Source: Mycteria americana
Lineage: Eukaryota; Chordata; Aves; Ciconiiformes; Ciconiidae
Direction of reading: 5' to 3'
Length of the DNA: 64,000 bases
Assembly: GCF_035582795.1 (NCBI RefSeq)
Contig: NC_134370.1
Coordinates: forward strand, 46,487,501 to 46,551,500
The translations under genes were made by a program, and so were the position numbers. How positions within the stretch are numbered: the first letter of the stretch is position 1; each line of letters starts with the position of its first letter. This document shows positions 42,722 through 56,161 of the stretch, piece after piece. Below the pieces are notes generated by a model that saw only the letters and a list, made by a program, of their open reading frames with translations, ran no database searches and was not told where the DNA came from.

Positions 42722-44000
42722 GACTTTGCGCAGCATAGCTGGAGACTCGTGGTGGTTTGTTCTCCTCCTCTGTCAGTTACCCCCCCTGCTCTGCAAGGAA
42801 GAGCGCTGTCTTCTGTCGTGAGCTTTCCACCAGTTGTGGATAGAGCTCCCTGAACTGATACCAGAGCACCAGAAAGCCTCAGGGACATTGAGCATGAGTC
42901 CCTAACCGCGTCATCACGGACCTGTGGTACCAGTTGCCCAATTGTTCATTGCGAATATTAGTACAGATATTTGAGTTAACTTTTCAGACCTCAATTGTTG
43001 TTCACAAACTTCATATGAAAAACAGTTATGGCACTTCTCTCTTTCATTGGTGTTTTGGGGATAAACTCCAGGGGATGGCTATAGAGAGGAAAGGAGCAAA
43101 GCACTGCTTTTTGTGTCTGGACGTAGGCAATGTGACTGCAAGATGGGTTTAGGGTGGGCATTTCAGTAAGGAACGGAGCATATGCAATCACAATCTATGT
43201 CTTCGTAACATCACTTACTTATAGCACTGCTGATGACAGGGTGGTAGTCTGTAAATGCTGTACTAACACAGACCCCACATACACCCTAATAGCACAGCAA
43301 AGAACATTGTTTGTTTCTTTAAGCAGCCCTGCAATGAGAGACTTGAGAAGCTTCACCCCCTTCAGGTAGAGAATCTCTTTGTGAGAGGCTCCTTGTCTTT
43401 TCCTTGGACCACAGCCTATAAGCTGCAAGAGAAATGAGGGTGTCTCAGTTCCCACTTACCAGGAACATCTTCAAAACCAGTGCCAGTAAACTTCAGGGTG
43501 TCTGTGCAATGCCGGAGCCTGGACAGGGCAGGTCAGTGTCTCCAGGGTGACTTCAGATCAGACAGACAGGCCTTTGAACCATTACATATAGAACAGGCTT
43601 CCTCCCACCACACTCCAAAATTGCATAGCTGGCCTCATGAAGCCCAGTCTGTCCCTTGACCACCACCTAGGCATTCTCAATCTTCCCTTGTACACTTCAT
43701 GCTGCCACAGCAGCATGCTTTTCTTGCCAGGTGCAAGCATTCTGCAGCAGCAGCAGGTGCAGCTCTGTGCCAGGCCAAAAAAGCCTCTCTCCTGGCAGCT
43801 GGTACCAGCACTGCAGTGAAAAGCCCAGCCTGGAGCCCTCCCAGCAGGCAGAAAGCACTGGTCTCAGTTGGTCTCAAGGCTGCAGAGAGGTGAAGGGGGC
43901 AGCTTGAACCCTCAGGGGAAAGCTGGGTGCTATTTGAGCACGAGAGGCTACCTGCAGAAGATATAAGGCACCCTGGAGCCAGGCTGAAGAGGCGTTTGGC

Positions 44001-44072
44001 AGCATTGGCCAGAATTAAAAACCGCGTCAACTGCTTGGAAGGCAGCTCTGCTCACCACCGTACCTGCAATGC
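44001..44072 (-). pseudogene. tRNA-Gly pseudogene (mirror of 34272-34343)
   Basis: The palindrome copy of the tRNA-Gly relic, with the same lost B box. Confidence 0.85.
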
Positions 44073-44768
44073 ACCTGTGGGCAGTGCTGCCGTCTGCTCC
44101 TCCGGACCAGAGCTTGGCCTTTCTCCTGCTCCTCCACTTCACAGGCTGGCCGGCCTCCTCCTTCCAGCCCCCCGCGCACGCACACACTTCCTCAAGCCGC
44201 TCCTCCTGCTCACCCCTCAACCGCGACCACCTCCCACCCTTGTTCTGCACGCAGGCAGGCACTGCCACGTGTACCACCTCCACACCGACTCATGAACGAC
44301 ACTTTCCTGCTCCAGAGCCAAAGGGGAATCGCAGCTACTTTCATCTGGTGATGGAAATTATTGCTTTTGCGGGTCCTTTAATATTTTGGTCCATGCTCAG
44401 GCATTGGACAATGCTTGCCAGTGCTGGAAAAAAGCTCTGGACATACCTATTCCACCAAACCAAGACCTTTCCCGTCTCCCTCAAAGTCATCCACACCTCC
44501 TCTCAATTGTCATGACCCTTCAAAAACAATCGAGAGTGGCCTCTTCCAGAAGTCCTTCTTGTCTGAGTGCTCCCGTGAGCTGGCAGCGGGATGACGGCCT
44601 GGGTATCTGCAAGGGAGCTCCCTGCTACCTGAGCACCTGATGGGCCGGAAGCCAGAAGATCGCTTGGATGTTGACTGCAAGGCCACCTCTGGCTCTGCAG
44701 GCAATGGGCCATCCACAGAAATATTGCTTGCGCTAGGTGCTTCTGTTCATTGCATAGTAGATACCGCT

Positions 44769-45104
44769 TCACGGTATATCTTTTTATATCCAAACACTTC
44801 CTGGTCCAAAGGAAATGGACAGTCCATCAGAGGGAGAACTGAAAACATGTGGGCATGACAGTGTCGAAAATGGCCATCGTGCAATCACAAAGCAGTATGA
44901 GAACCCACGGGGAATGCTGCTGTCAAAAGTTGCCTCTTCCCTGTAGTTAGTGAGTGGGGGCTTCCTTGTCTGATGTGCTTCTGGGTACACAGGTAGGGTT
45001 GGCTGGTCCTGACAGCCAACCACAGGTCTGCCTGAGAGCAGGTGGGTATGACAGGGTCAAGAAATGGCTGTCATCCAATCACAGAGCACGATGAAAACAT
45101 CTTG
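44769..45104 (-). repeat. Promoter-like module (mirror of 33240-33575)
   Basis: Palindrome copy, with the TATA box reading on the minus strand at about 44782-44788. Confidence 0.5.
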
Positions 45105-45674
45105 GCTACGGTGTGTAATAAGAAAATGGCAGCTGAAAGAAAATGGTGCCCCCTGTGTATGTAGGGGAAGGTACGTCCTGGTCAGATGTACTTCTTCATT
45201 CATCAGTGCTGGCATGGGGATTCACCAAAGCCACCATCCAGCACTAAAACCAGTAGCAGCACAAGGCAGATTTTAGCCCGGGAACAGGTAATGAGTAGAG
45301 TCCTGCAAAACAAATCACTTACGGGCATGCAGCATGGATTGTGGCAGAGGCTCTTATCCGACAAAGTTATATAGACCAAGAAACCTGTGCTAGAAATGAT
45401 CCACCTGGCCTATTTGCACGTTGTACAGTAGGAATCATCTTCATTACCCTAGCAATGCCTGCTTCTCACTCACTGACTGCTGAGCTAGTACCAGACAAGT
45501 GTACAAGATATGGACATATCCAGTGCGTAAGAAGAAATCCAGGCTAGTTGCTGTGCCTTTTTAATTCAACCAAAGGGCACATCATGCAACCACATGTTAG
45601 CCTGGGACAGCGTGAATGTGCCTCCGTCTGGGGCAGACTCTCCATCTCTCATGGATTCTCCGTGCCTGGGTATC

Positions 45675-46237
45675 TGTTGTGGTTTAGCCCCAGTCGGCAA
45701 TTAAGTACCACACAGCCTCCCGGTGGGATGGGGAAGAGAACTGGAAGAGCAAAGGTAAGGAAACTCGTGCGTTGAGATTTGAACAGTTTAATAATTGGAA
45801 GAAAATAGTAATAATAATAATAATAAATTGTAATGAAAAGGAAAACAACGAGAGAGCGAGAGAGGAACAAAACCCAGGAAAAAACCCAGTGATACAACCG
45901 CTCACCACCCGCCGACCGATGCCCAGCCAGTCCCCGAGCAGCGACCGCTACCCCCCCTCCAACTCCCCCCAGTTTATATACTGAGCATGACGTCATATGG
46001 TATGGACTAGCCCTTTGGTCAGTTTGGATCAACTATCCTGGCTGTGGCCCCTCCCAGTTTCTTGTGCGCCCGGCAGAGCATGGGAAGCTGAAAAGTCCTT
46101 GACTACTGTACGCATGACTTAGCAACAACTAAAAAATCAGTGTGTCATCAATATTATTCTCATACTAAACTCCAAAACACAGCACTATACCAACTAGTAG
46201 GAAAAAAATTAACTCTATCCCAGCCGAAACCAGGACA
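45675..46237 (-). mobile_element. Solo ERVL-like LTR (mirror of 32107-32669)
   Basis: Palindrome copy of the same fossil LTR, with the same 5-base target duplication, so it was copied with the arm and not inserted separately. Confidence 0.95.
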
Positions 46238-47013
46238 GTATCACACTCAAGTTTCAAAGGGGCTCAGGCACTGAGCAGCCTGCTCTAGCTTTGGGGCTAG
46301 CCCTGCTTGGAGCAGGCATTTGGACTAGTGACCTCCTGAGATGCCTTGCAGTCTAGCTTCTTCCGTGAAGCAACAAGTCCCAGAGAGAGCTGTGTCCTCC
46401 TTCCTCTGCACCATGAGCAGTAAGTGAGCCTCTTCCCCACACGAACTGGAGCTCAGTCACCGCTCAGCACTTGGTGCATCTCCTGTCCTTTCTCCTTGAC
46501 TCTCCAGCCCCTTTCCCACACGCGGACTCCTTGAGACCGGCACAGCATTCCCCCCAGGGGTTGGTGTGGCAGAGCCTTCCTCACCCAGCCTTCCCAGCCG
46601 CAAGCAGGGAAGAAGGAAGCACCCTTGTTGCCCCAGGAACCACCCATGAGGCAGCACTGCCGTCCAAGTGCTTGGCTTCCCATATCCTGAGGCTCCGGAG
46701 GGAATGGAGGAAGTCATGGGAAAGGTAGACATGAGCCCGGAGCGCCCTTGACAGGATGCTGGCATGTGCAGAGTCATAATTTGCTGACAGTTCCTTTGGT
46801 TGGCTCCCATGAAGGATTGCCTTGGCCTTGCGAGACGCTGCCCCTGTGCTGGGTACTGTGTGGTCTGCAGTGCATGTAGGTGCTGCGGTCGCCTGTCAGC
46901 AGCCCTTGCTGGGAGCAGGGCAAGGGTGCTCCCAGGAGCCAGCTCCCCCTGCAGCAGTGCCAGGAGAAAGCTGGCTGAGTGGCTCTGGCAGCTGCAAGGG
47001 GAGGAGCACCAGA

Positions 47014-47262
47014 GGCAGCATTAGCAGCAGCATTAGCATTAGCAGCATTAGCATTAGCATTAGCATTAGCATTAGCATTAGCATTAGCAGCATTAGCATT
47101 AGCATTAGCATTAGCAGCAGCATTACCATTAGCAGCATTAGCATTAGCATTAGCATTAGCATTAGCAGCAGCAGCAGCAGCAGCAGCATTAGCAGCATTA
47201 GCAGCAGCAGCATTAGCAGCAGCAGCATTAGCATTATTAGCAGCAGCCACTGCTGCTGCCAA
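47014..47262 (-). repeat. Trinucleotide array (mirror of 31082-31330)
   Basis: AGC/ATT triplets, differing from its mirror by at least one triplet and by a T in the adjoining run. Confidence 0.95.
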
Positions 47263-47272
47263 ACACTAGGGG

Positions 47273-47355
47273 GTCAGGATGGCCGAGCGGTCTAAGGCGC
47301 TGCACTCAGGTTGCAGTCTCCCTTGGAGACGTGGGTTCGAGTCCCACTCCTGACA
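47273..47355 (+). tRNA. tRNA-Leu (CAG), intact, mirror copy
   Basis: Identical to the gene at 30990-31072, with complete acceptor, anticodon, variable and T arms. The trinucleotide array lies directly upstream. Confidence 0.95.
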
Positions 47356-49788
47356 GGCTCCTCTCTCTTGGTTTCCTTCCCTTTCCCTAAAGGGGAGGGC
47401 CTCGCTCCTCTAGGCACTCTGGTCTCCAGTCCTGTGGATTAGGTCTTGCTGCATGTCCCAGCTGTCCCATGTTAGAAAACAAACATGGGCGGAGACCACT
47501 CTCCCCTACATCCCCTACAAAACTCACATTCTGCGTGCCTCTCTTGACATTCTTCAAACGCTCACCCACAAAACTCCTCTCTCCCTGCTTTCGCTTTACC
47601 CTCCAACAACCCTTCTGCTTGGAAGGCATTTCAGGGAGTCAGAGAGGGCATCCTCCTGCTTCAAGCAGGCTCACACCACCTCATCAGTGCTTTCTCCTTC
47701 TGGGTCATACAATACTTCGAGGACAGACATTTCGCGGCCTCTCTGGGCCCCTGTTCCCATGCTTAGGCAACCTCGGGGTGATCATTTTTGTTGGCATAGC
47801 CAGCCACAAACTGTTCAATTTCTGACCATGGCTCTCATCCTCTGGCCATTGCAGTGACCTCCTTGTAGGCACTGGGAGGCTCCTTTGCAGATCCCCGCAA
47901 AGCCTTTTCTTCTCCCAGCTAGAGCAAGCCTTGGGTCCTCATCCCCGCCTCACAAGGCCATAGCCCCCAGCCCCTGACTATCCTAGGGCTCCTCTGCTGA
48001 AATCGCTCCAGCTTATCATCCCTTTTCCCTGGCTCCCCACATAGTCTTCCTTCCCCTTTTTGGAGACTAGGACAACTTTTCCCTCTCGTTAGTCATCAGG
48101 GAGCTCCCCTGCCCTCAAGTCAGCTCTCAAGTGCTTTCAGTGCAGATACTCAGGGTAACCCCGAGAGACATCCATCCCTGTTGGTCATCGCAGACATGCA
48201 GAATACAGTGGCATAAGTTCAGACAGAGTGTCCAGACTGCACAATCCCACGTGGGAGAAGGTACTCGCCTCTCCAGGGACGTGGCAAAGATCAATGGCAA
48301 GGAAAAACCACTGTGGGCTGGAGGGAAGCCCCTTGTGGGCAGGAGTGAGGGCCATCAGGACTTTGCTTACGCTTATCAGGCTCTGCCACAGCCTGTTTAT
48401 TCTGCCCTCAAGCCAAGGGCACAAAGGCAGATTCATAACGACAAAGAGCAGACCAGAGGGTCAGGCAGGTGTCTTTCAAGTGACTTCTCCACGGGATCTT
48501 CCTTGACGACTTCACGCTTCTTCCACGCAGGGGTCCTGGCTCAGCTTGGGAAGTGGAGAGCCTGTTGGAAAGAAGCAAATCGACACGTAGGAGGATGATC
48601 AAAGGATGCCCGCATCCTTCCCTGGAAGAGACCCGCACCCAAATGGACCTGTTTTGCTCAGCAAGGGCATTCCAGGGGCCAAAGGCCTGGACGGCCTGCT
48701 TTTGAGGAGAGGTGCAGGGCATAATCTCATGGCTCTTCTTCCTGGGTCAGGGATGGAGTGGCCCATTCCATGCATTTCAAACTTCAAAGGGTCATCGGAA
48801 CAGTGTCCCAGAGCACCTGGGAGTCACCGTGATGTGGAAGACTTGGGAAAAACCCTGAGCTCCTGGCAAACATGAGCCACCCTGCTGTGGACTTCAGTGG
48901 ACATGGTGGCCTGGCCTCAGGTGTGCCAGGGATACCAGAGCTCATTGCCTCATTCCAGCTCTTCCAGGGCTATACCTTGCACCCTGTCACTTCTTTTACC
49001 AAAGAAAAAGCTGACACTTCCTTTGTATCAACTTGTGAGTGACAAGATCTCTTGCTGCATCTTATGACTCCTACCTCTTGCCCTTTTGCTGTGCACCTCT
49101 CAGGAGAGTCTGCCTCTATCCTTTCCATAACCTCCTGTAGCTGCTGAGCGACAGCAGTTCTGTCCCCTTCTCCCCTCCTTGCCTCCTCTCCTCCAGGATC
49201 CACAAGCCCTTTTTATCTCGCACGCACGGAAACACACTCATACCCCAGCAGCTTGAGGTAGTGTGTTTGAAGGGGACTGGGAGGAGGAAGCAGGCCAATT
49301 TGTAAACTGAAGGAACAGGAAGCAGGCAAGACTGGGAAGTGGAGGAGCAGGAGGCAGGCCAGGCTCTGCACTGGAGGAGCTGGAGGCTTCCCAGCCAGTG
49401 TTTGTCTTCCTATTTCTTCAGGCTCTGGAGGGAATGGAGGAAGACATGGGGAAGGTACACGTGTGCCTGGAGTCCCTTGACAGGATGCTGGCATGTGCAG
49501 AGCCACAATTTGCTGATGGTTCCTTTAGTTGCTCCCATGAAGGATTGCCTTGGCCTTTGCGAGACGCATCAGAAGTGTGCTGCCCCTGCGCTGGGTATGC
49601 CTGTTCCGCGTGGTCTGAAGTGCCTGGAGGTGCTGCGGTCACCTGTCAGCACCCCTTGGTGGGAGCAGGGCATGGGTGCTCCCAGGTGCCAGCTCCCCCT
49701 GCAGCCGTGCCAGGAGGAGGCTGGCAGAGGCAGGCTGGCTCTGGCAGCTGCAGGCGGAGGAGTGGCAGCAGCAGTGACAGCAGCAGTG

Positions 49789-49890
49789 GATAAGGATGGC
49801 TAAGTGAAGGCTTAGCAGTCTCCCTGGGAAGTCTTAGCAGTCCCTTAGCAGTCTCCCTGGGAAGCACGGGTTCGAGTCCCACTCCTGATG
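49789..49890 (+). pseudogene. tRNA-Leu pseudogene (mirror of 28455-28556)
   Basis: Palindrome copy carrying the same internal duplication. Confidence 0.8.
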
Positions 49891-50520
49891 GGCTCTTCTC
49901 TCTTGGTGGCCTCCTTCATGGCTTCTCTCTCTTGGCCTCCTTCCCTCAGCCTGCTGACCAGGTCTTGTTGCATGTCCCACCTCCTATGGACAAAACCAAA
50001 ACTCACATGCTGCATGCCTCTCGCCTATAAATGCGGCTCTTTGGACATCCTTCAAACACTCACCCACAAAATCCTCTCTCCCTGTTTCCACTTTACCCTC
50101 CAACAACCCTTCTGCTTGGAAGGCATTTCAGGGAGTCAGAGAGGGCATCCTCCTGCTTCAAGCAGGCTCACACCACCTGATCAGTGCTTTGTCCTTTTGG
50201 GTCATACAATACTTTGAGGACAGACATTTCGCGGCCTCTCTGGGCCCCTGTTCCCATGCTTAGGCACCCTCAGGGTGATCATTTTTGTTTGTGTAGCCTG
50301 CCGCAAACTATTCAATTTGGGACCATGGCTCTCATCCTCCGGCCATTGCAGTGACCTCCTTGTAGGCACTGGGAGGCTCCTTTGCAGATCCCCGCAAAGC
50401 CTTTTCTTCTCCCAGCTAAGCAAGCCTTGGGTCCTCAGCCCCTCCTCACGAGGCCAGAGCCCCCGGCCCCTGACTACCCTCAGGATCCTCTGCTGAACTT
50501 GCTCCAGTTTATCATCACCT

Positions 50521-51471
50521 TTCCTTGGTTCTTCCCCATTTTTGGAGACTGGGGCAACTTTTCCCTCTCGTTAGTCACCAGGGACCTCCCCTGCCCTCTG
50601 TTCCTCAAGCTGCAGAGTCCCTGAGAAGCATCTTTCCCTCTTTCAGGCCCGGTGGCACATACTATAGGTGCCAATCCAGGATGTGGCATTGACCAGCAGG
50701 GTTTCAACCCAGAAAGCTTCCCTGAACTGGCAGTTCCTCGCCAGCAAACATGGACAGCACCAGTGGGAGGAAGGGCGGGGGGGAGTAAAGGCCCACCAGT
50801 AAGAGGCCAACAGGGACATCACAGGCTCTGGGGCATTTCTCTCCAACAATGCTGACAGGACTGAGACATCCTCACGCAATCCCGCCACAGATTGCATGAG
50901 CACTGGTGGCATTCTTCAGAAGGACCACAGTCAGGAAGTATGAGCCACAGAAGAGGTCTTGCAGTGCGCACAGGAAGAGGAAGAGGGGTCGTGCACAAGG
51001 TGTTATCAGAGCATGCTGGAGCACGTGGTGACTGGGGAAGATGCTGAGGGAGCTGGGTTTGTTCAGCCTGGAGAAGAGAAGGTGAGGGGGCACCTGACTG
51101 CAGCTTCCGCTGTGTGAAGGTGGCTCTCTGGCTTGCCAAGGCCTACCCTCAGCCAGAAAGACCTTGGGAGTGCAGGACCAGGGAATTACCTGGCCTCCTG
51201 TGTGGGTCAGCATGGCCTGAGCTGCAGCTCCCAGGGGCTGGGGAGCTCTGGGAGATCTCTGGCTCCCAATGAAGCCTGTAAGGGGGATACAAAACATCCT
51301 GCAGGGAGGAGCAGCATCGGAGGCTCCTGTGGTAGGAGCAGTTACCATGACCTTGGGGAAGCAAACAGGCTGGGGACCACGGCTGACCCAGCAGGCAGTG
51401 CTGCCAGGAAGGTAACCAAGGACAAAATGCCCGGAGCAATGAAGCTGCCTGCACTGGCCCACACGGCCCCC
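50521..51471. repeat. 950-bp arm segment, first of two direct copies
   Basis: The same sequence follows the spacer copy at 55098-56047 (offset 4577). Both are reverse complements of about 26875-27824. It contains the CR1 fragment (51000-51091). One translated difference separates the copies (50720 region, FREAFW versus FRETFW). Confidence 0.93.
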
Positions 51472-54400
51472 ACCGAACGTCGAAACAATTCATCAGTGTC
51501 CCAGCTTCATAAGCCAATTAACTCAGAGGTCTCGGGCTAGTGTAGAATGAGTTTTTAAGTGGGTTTGCGTCATACAGATTGCCATTGTCCCATTTCCCCC
51601 TTCATGGTAAGTGTGGCCACCAGTCACGGTGAAATTCAGCTATGGGGGACACCTCGCGTTAGCTCTCAGGTGCTTTCAGTGCAGGCACTCAGGCTAACCC
51701 TGGCAGACATTTCTCCCCGCGGGTCATTGGGAGACTGTGGAGTAAGTTCAGGTAGACGGTCAAGATTGCACAATCACACGTGGGAGAAGAGACGCAGCTC
51801 TCCAGGGATGTGGCAAAGCTCAATGTCAAAGAAGGATCATTGTGGGCTGTAGGGAAGCCCCTTGCGGGCAGGAGTGACAGCCACAAAGACCTTGCATACG
51901 CCCATCAGGCTCTGCCACAGCCTGTTTGTAATGCCCACAAGCCCAGGGAGATTCATAGGCAGATTCATAGGCAGATTCATAACGATGAAGAGCAGACCAG
52001 AGAGTCAGGCAGGTCTCTTTCAAGTGACTTCTCCAAGGCTGGTCTCTTTCAAGTGACTTCTCCATGGGATCTCCATAGCCATGTCCCTGAACTACTTGAC
52101 CAGGCCCTCATGCTTCTTCCAACCAGGGGTCTGGGCTCAGCTTGGGAAGTGGCGAACCTGTTGGAAAGAAGCAAATCAAGGCATAGGAGGGTGATCAAAG
52201 AGATGCCTGCCTCCTTCCCTGAAAGAGACCCACCCCCAAGTGGCTCTGTTTTGCTCAGCAAGGGCATCTCAAAGGCCAAAGGCCTGGATGGCCTCCTTTT
52301 GAGAAGAGGCGCAGGGCAGGGAGCCAAAAGCTCGCAGCTCTTTTTCCTGGGTCAGGGATGGGGTGGCCCATTCCATGCATTTCAAACTACAAATGGACAT
52401 CGGATCAGTGTCCCAGAGCACCTGGGAGTCATTGTGATGTGGCAGAGTTGGGAAAAACCCTGAACTCCCGGCAAACATGAGTCATTGTGCTGTGGACTTC
52501 AGTGGACACGGTGCCCCAGCCTCAGGCGTGTCGGGGATAACAGAGCTCACAGCCTCATTCCTCCCACAGGGCTGCTTTCTTCAAGGGCATTTCCACACAT
52601 TGTAGCACCATTTCTGAAACAACTGCTGCTTCTATGGAATCTCACGCTGCTGCTGCCTTCCAAGGCATTGCCTTTCAGTGGCTGATCAAGGGCCCATGAG
52701 ACTCAGTGCACCCCAGAATAATGAAGGTTAGAAGGGACCTCTGGATGTTCTCTGGGACGACTTCGGGCTCCAAGCAGACTAAACTTCCCATACACCTCAG
52801 GAAGCTCTGGGCCTTCATCGACTTCTGAACACTGCCTCTGTCGGAGAGGTCACTGTCTCTTGGGCAGCTCTTCCAGGGCTGCACCATGCCCCCTGTCACT
52901 TCTTTTCCCACACAGACAGCTGGCATTTCCCTTGTTGCAACTTGTTAGCTTTGATCTTGCCCTCTCGCAGTGCACCTCTCCGGAGAGTCTGGCTCCATCC
53001 TTACACGACCTCCTGTCGCCGTTGGGAGGCTGCAGTTCTTCACTTGCCTGGAACTTTCCTCTCACTGGCCCATCTGCTACTCAGGTACCAGTGACCTTGC
53101 AATCAGCATCCAAGCCATGTGCCTCCTTCTTTCCTACCAAGTATTCAGGCACAAGCAACTTCACAAGCACCTAGGGCTGCCCTGAGCCTACTCTGGCCCA
53201 TCACCTGCAGAGACAGAAGTGACCTTAAAATCAAAATGCAAACCACACGCCTGCTGCTGGCCTAGCAAGCAATGAGGTAGAAGGGAACTCACCAGCACAT
53301 AGCCCAAAATGTGCACGCTGCTGCTTACCAGGAACACAAGCACCTAGCGCAAGCCATGTTCCTGCACATGGCCTGCGGAGCCAGATGCGACCTCACAGTC
53401 AACATCTAAGCCATGTTCTAGCTTCTGGCCACTCAGGTACTCAGGTAGCAGGGAGCTCACCTGCAGATACCCATGCTGTCTTTGTGCTGACAACTCGTGA
53501 CAAGCACTCAGACAAGGAGGACTTCTGGAAGAGGATTGTCTTTGAAGGGTGATGGCAACTGGGAGAGGTTCCTGAGGCCTGGAAGAAGTCAATGCCACTC
53601 CTGTCTTCCAGAAGGGCATGAAGGAGGACTTGGGAAACCAGAGGCTGCTCAGCCTCACCTCGATCCCTGGGAAGGGGCAGGAGCAACTCATCCTGGAAAC
53701 CCTCTCCAGACAAATGAAGAACATGAAGGTGATTGATTGTTTTTTTCATTACATTATTCCTAGCCCATTTCTGTGTGACTGTGCTCTCCTCTTTTTGTGG
53801 GGGTCTGTGTTTGTGTGTGCGTGTGTGAGGTGTTGGCCAGGAACCTTCAGCTTGCATCAAACCAAAATGGGCACACCAATCCAGATGTGGCCCCTGCAGT
53901 GGCAAGGGAAGGGCAACGATCCTTCCCATCAGCTTTCATGAATGAGCTTGTCTTGGAAAGGAGCTTTTGAGATGACCCACTCCAACCATGTATCCACCAA
54001 ACAGGTATGCTTTCATCTGAGCAGGGGCTTGGTGAAAGGAGGCCTGGTCCCCACCCTACCAGCCAGGGGCTCTCACAGCTGAGCCTCCCAGGCCCACAAG
54101 TGGGCTACCAGGAGATGACAGTGAGGGTGCCAGCACTGGTGAGAAGATTCCAGGGTTATGGGGTAAGGTCTGGAGATGGACGGGAAGTAAATACCAGGAT
54201 TAGGAGTAAAGGCTCCCTCGGGGATTTGCAGTGGAAGCTGTGCTGGGACACAGAGAGATGGAGCCAAACTCTCCGGAGAGGTGCACTGCAAAAGGACAAG
54301 AGACAAGTTGCAACAAGGGAAATACCGTCTGTCATTGTGGGAAAAGAAGTGACAGAGGGTGCGGTGTAGTCCTGGAAGAGCTGCGCAAGAGACAGTGACC

Positions 54401-55100
54401 TCTCCGACAGTGGCAGTGCTCAGAAGTTGACGGGAGTCTTCTGAGGTAACTGGGAAGCTTGGTCTGCTCAGAGCAGGAGGTTGGCCCAGAAAACCTGGGG
54501 AAATGATCCATCCCACATTATTCTGGGGTGCACTGAGTCTCATGGGCCCCTGAGCAGGCAGCAAAAGGCTATGCCTTGGACGGCAGAAGTGGCACGAGAT
54601 TGCACAGAAGTACCAGTTGTTTCAGGAATGGTGCTAACACCTGAGGAAATGGTCTTGAGGAAAGCGGCACTTTGGGGCTATGGGCTCTGGTATGCCTGGC
54701 ATGCCTGAGACGAGGGCACCGTGTCCACTGAATTCCACAGCAGGGTGACTCATGTTTGCCAGGAGTTCAGGGTTTTTCCCAAGTCTTCCACATCACGGTG
54801 ACTCCCAGGTGCTCTGGGAGACTGATCCAATGTCCCTTTGTAGATTGAAATGCATGGAATGGGCCACCCTATCCCTGACCCAGGAAAAAGGGCCATGAGC
54901 TTTTGGCTCCCTGCCCTGCGTCCCTCCTCAAAAACAGGCCATCAGGCCTTTGGCCTGTGGGATGCCCTTGCTGAGCAAAACAGGTCAGTTTGGGTGTGGG
55001 TCTCTTTTGGGGAAGAACACAGGCATCTCTTTGATCACACAGCCAGGCCGTGGTAGAGCCTGATGAGCGTAAGCAAGCTCCTCGTGGCAGTCACTCCTGC
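51472..55100. repeat. Second, direct copy of spacer segment S
   Basis: Matches 37147-40774 over 3.63 kb, nearly base for base. One difference is at 51505, where it has the base of the right palindrome arm. The left junction has no clear microhomology. The right junction shares CCT with the arm sequence. No gene is supported inside. Confidence 0.93.
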
Positions 55101-56161
55101 CTTGGTTCTTCCCCATTTTTGGAGACTGGGGCAACTTTTCCCTCTCGTTAGTCACCAGGGACCTCCCCTGCCCTCTGTTCCTCAAGCTGCAGAGTCCCTG
55201 AGAAGCATCTTTCCCTCTTTCAGGCCCGGTGGCACATACTATAGGTGCCAATCCAGGATGTGGCATTGACCAGCAGGGTTTCAACCCAGAAAGTTTCCCT
55301 GAACTGGCAGTTCCTCGCCAGCAAACATGGACAGCACCAGTGGGAGGAAGGGCGGGGGGGAGTAAAGGCCCACCAGTAAGAGGCCAACAGGGACATCACA
55401 GGCTCTGGGGCATTTCTCTCCAACAATGCTGACAGGACTGAGACATCCTCACGCAATCCCGCCACAGATTGCATGAGCACTGGTGGCATTCTTCAGAAGG
55501 ACCACAGTCAGGAAGTATGAGCCACAGAAGAGGTCTTGCAGTGCGCACAGGAAGAGGAAGAGGGGTCGTGCACAAGGTGTTATCAGAGCATGCTGGAGCA
55601 CGTGGTGACTGGGGAAGATGCTGAGGGAGCTGGGTTTGTTCAGCCTGGAGAAGAGAAGGTGAGGGGGCACCTGACTGCAGCTTCCGCTGTGTGAAGGTGG
55701 CTCTCTGGCTTGCCAAGGCCTACCCTCAGCCAGAAAGACCTTGGGAGTGCAGGACCAGGGAATTACCTGGCCTCCTGTGTGGGTCAGCATGGCCTGAGCT
55801 GCAGCTCCCAGGGGCTGGGGAGCTCTGGGAGATCTCTGGCTCCCAATGAAGCCTGTAAGGGGGATACAAAACATCCTGCAGGGAGGAGCAGCATCGGAGG
55901 CTCCTGTGGTAGGAGCAGTTACCATGACCTTGGGGAAGCAAACAGGCTGGGGACCACGGCTGACCCAGCAGGCAGTGCTGCCAGGAAGGTAACCAAGGAC
56001 AAAATGCCCGGAGCAATGAAGCTGCCTGCACTGGCCCACACGGCCCCCTGGCTCCCCGAGTGCTGGGTGAGACCACTGAGCCTGGGCAGAGCCCCAGGAA
56101 CACCCTCCATTGCTTGGAGAACCACTGTCTCAGCCCCAGAAGGGACGTCCCTCCTCCAGTG

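Larger units (their letters stand above)
41197..51471. repeat. Young palindrome, inner right arm
   Basis: Reverse complement of 26875-37147. It ends abruptly after ACACGGCCCCC at 51471, where the spacer copy begins. Confidence 0.95.
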
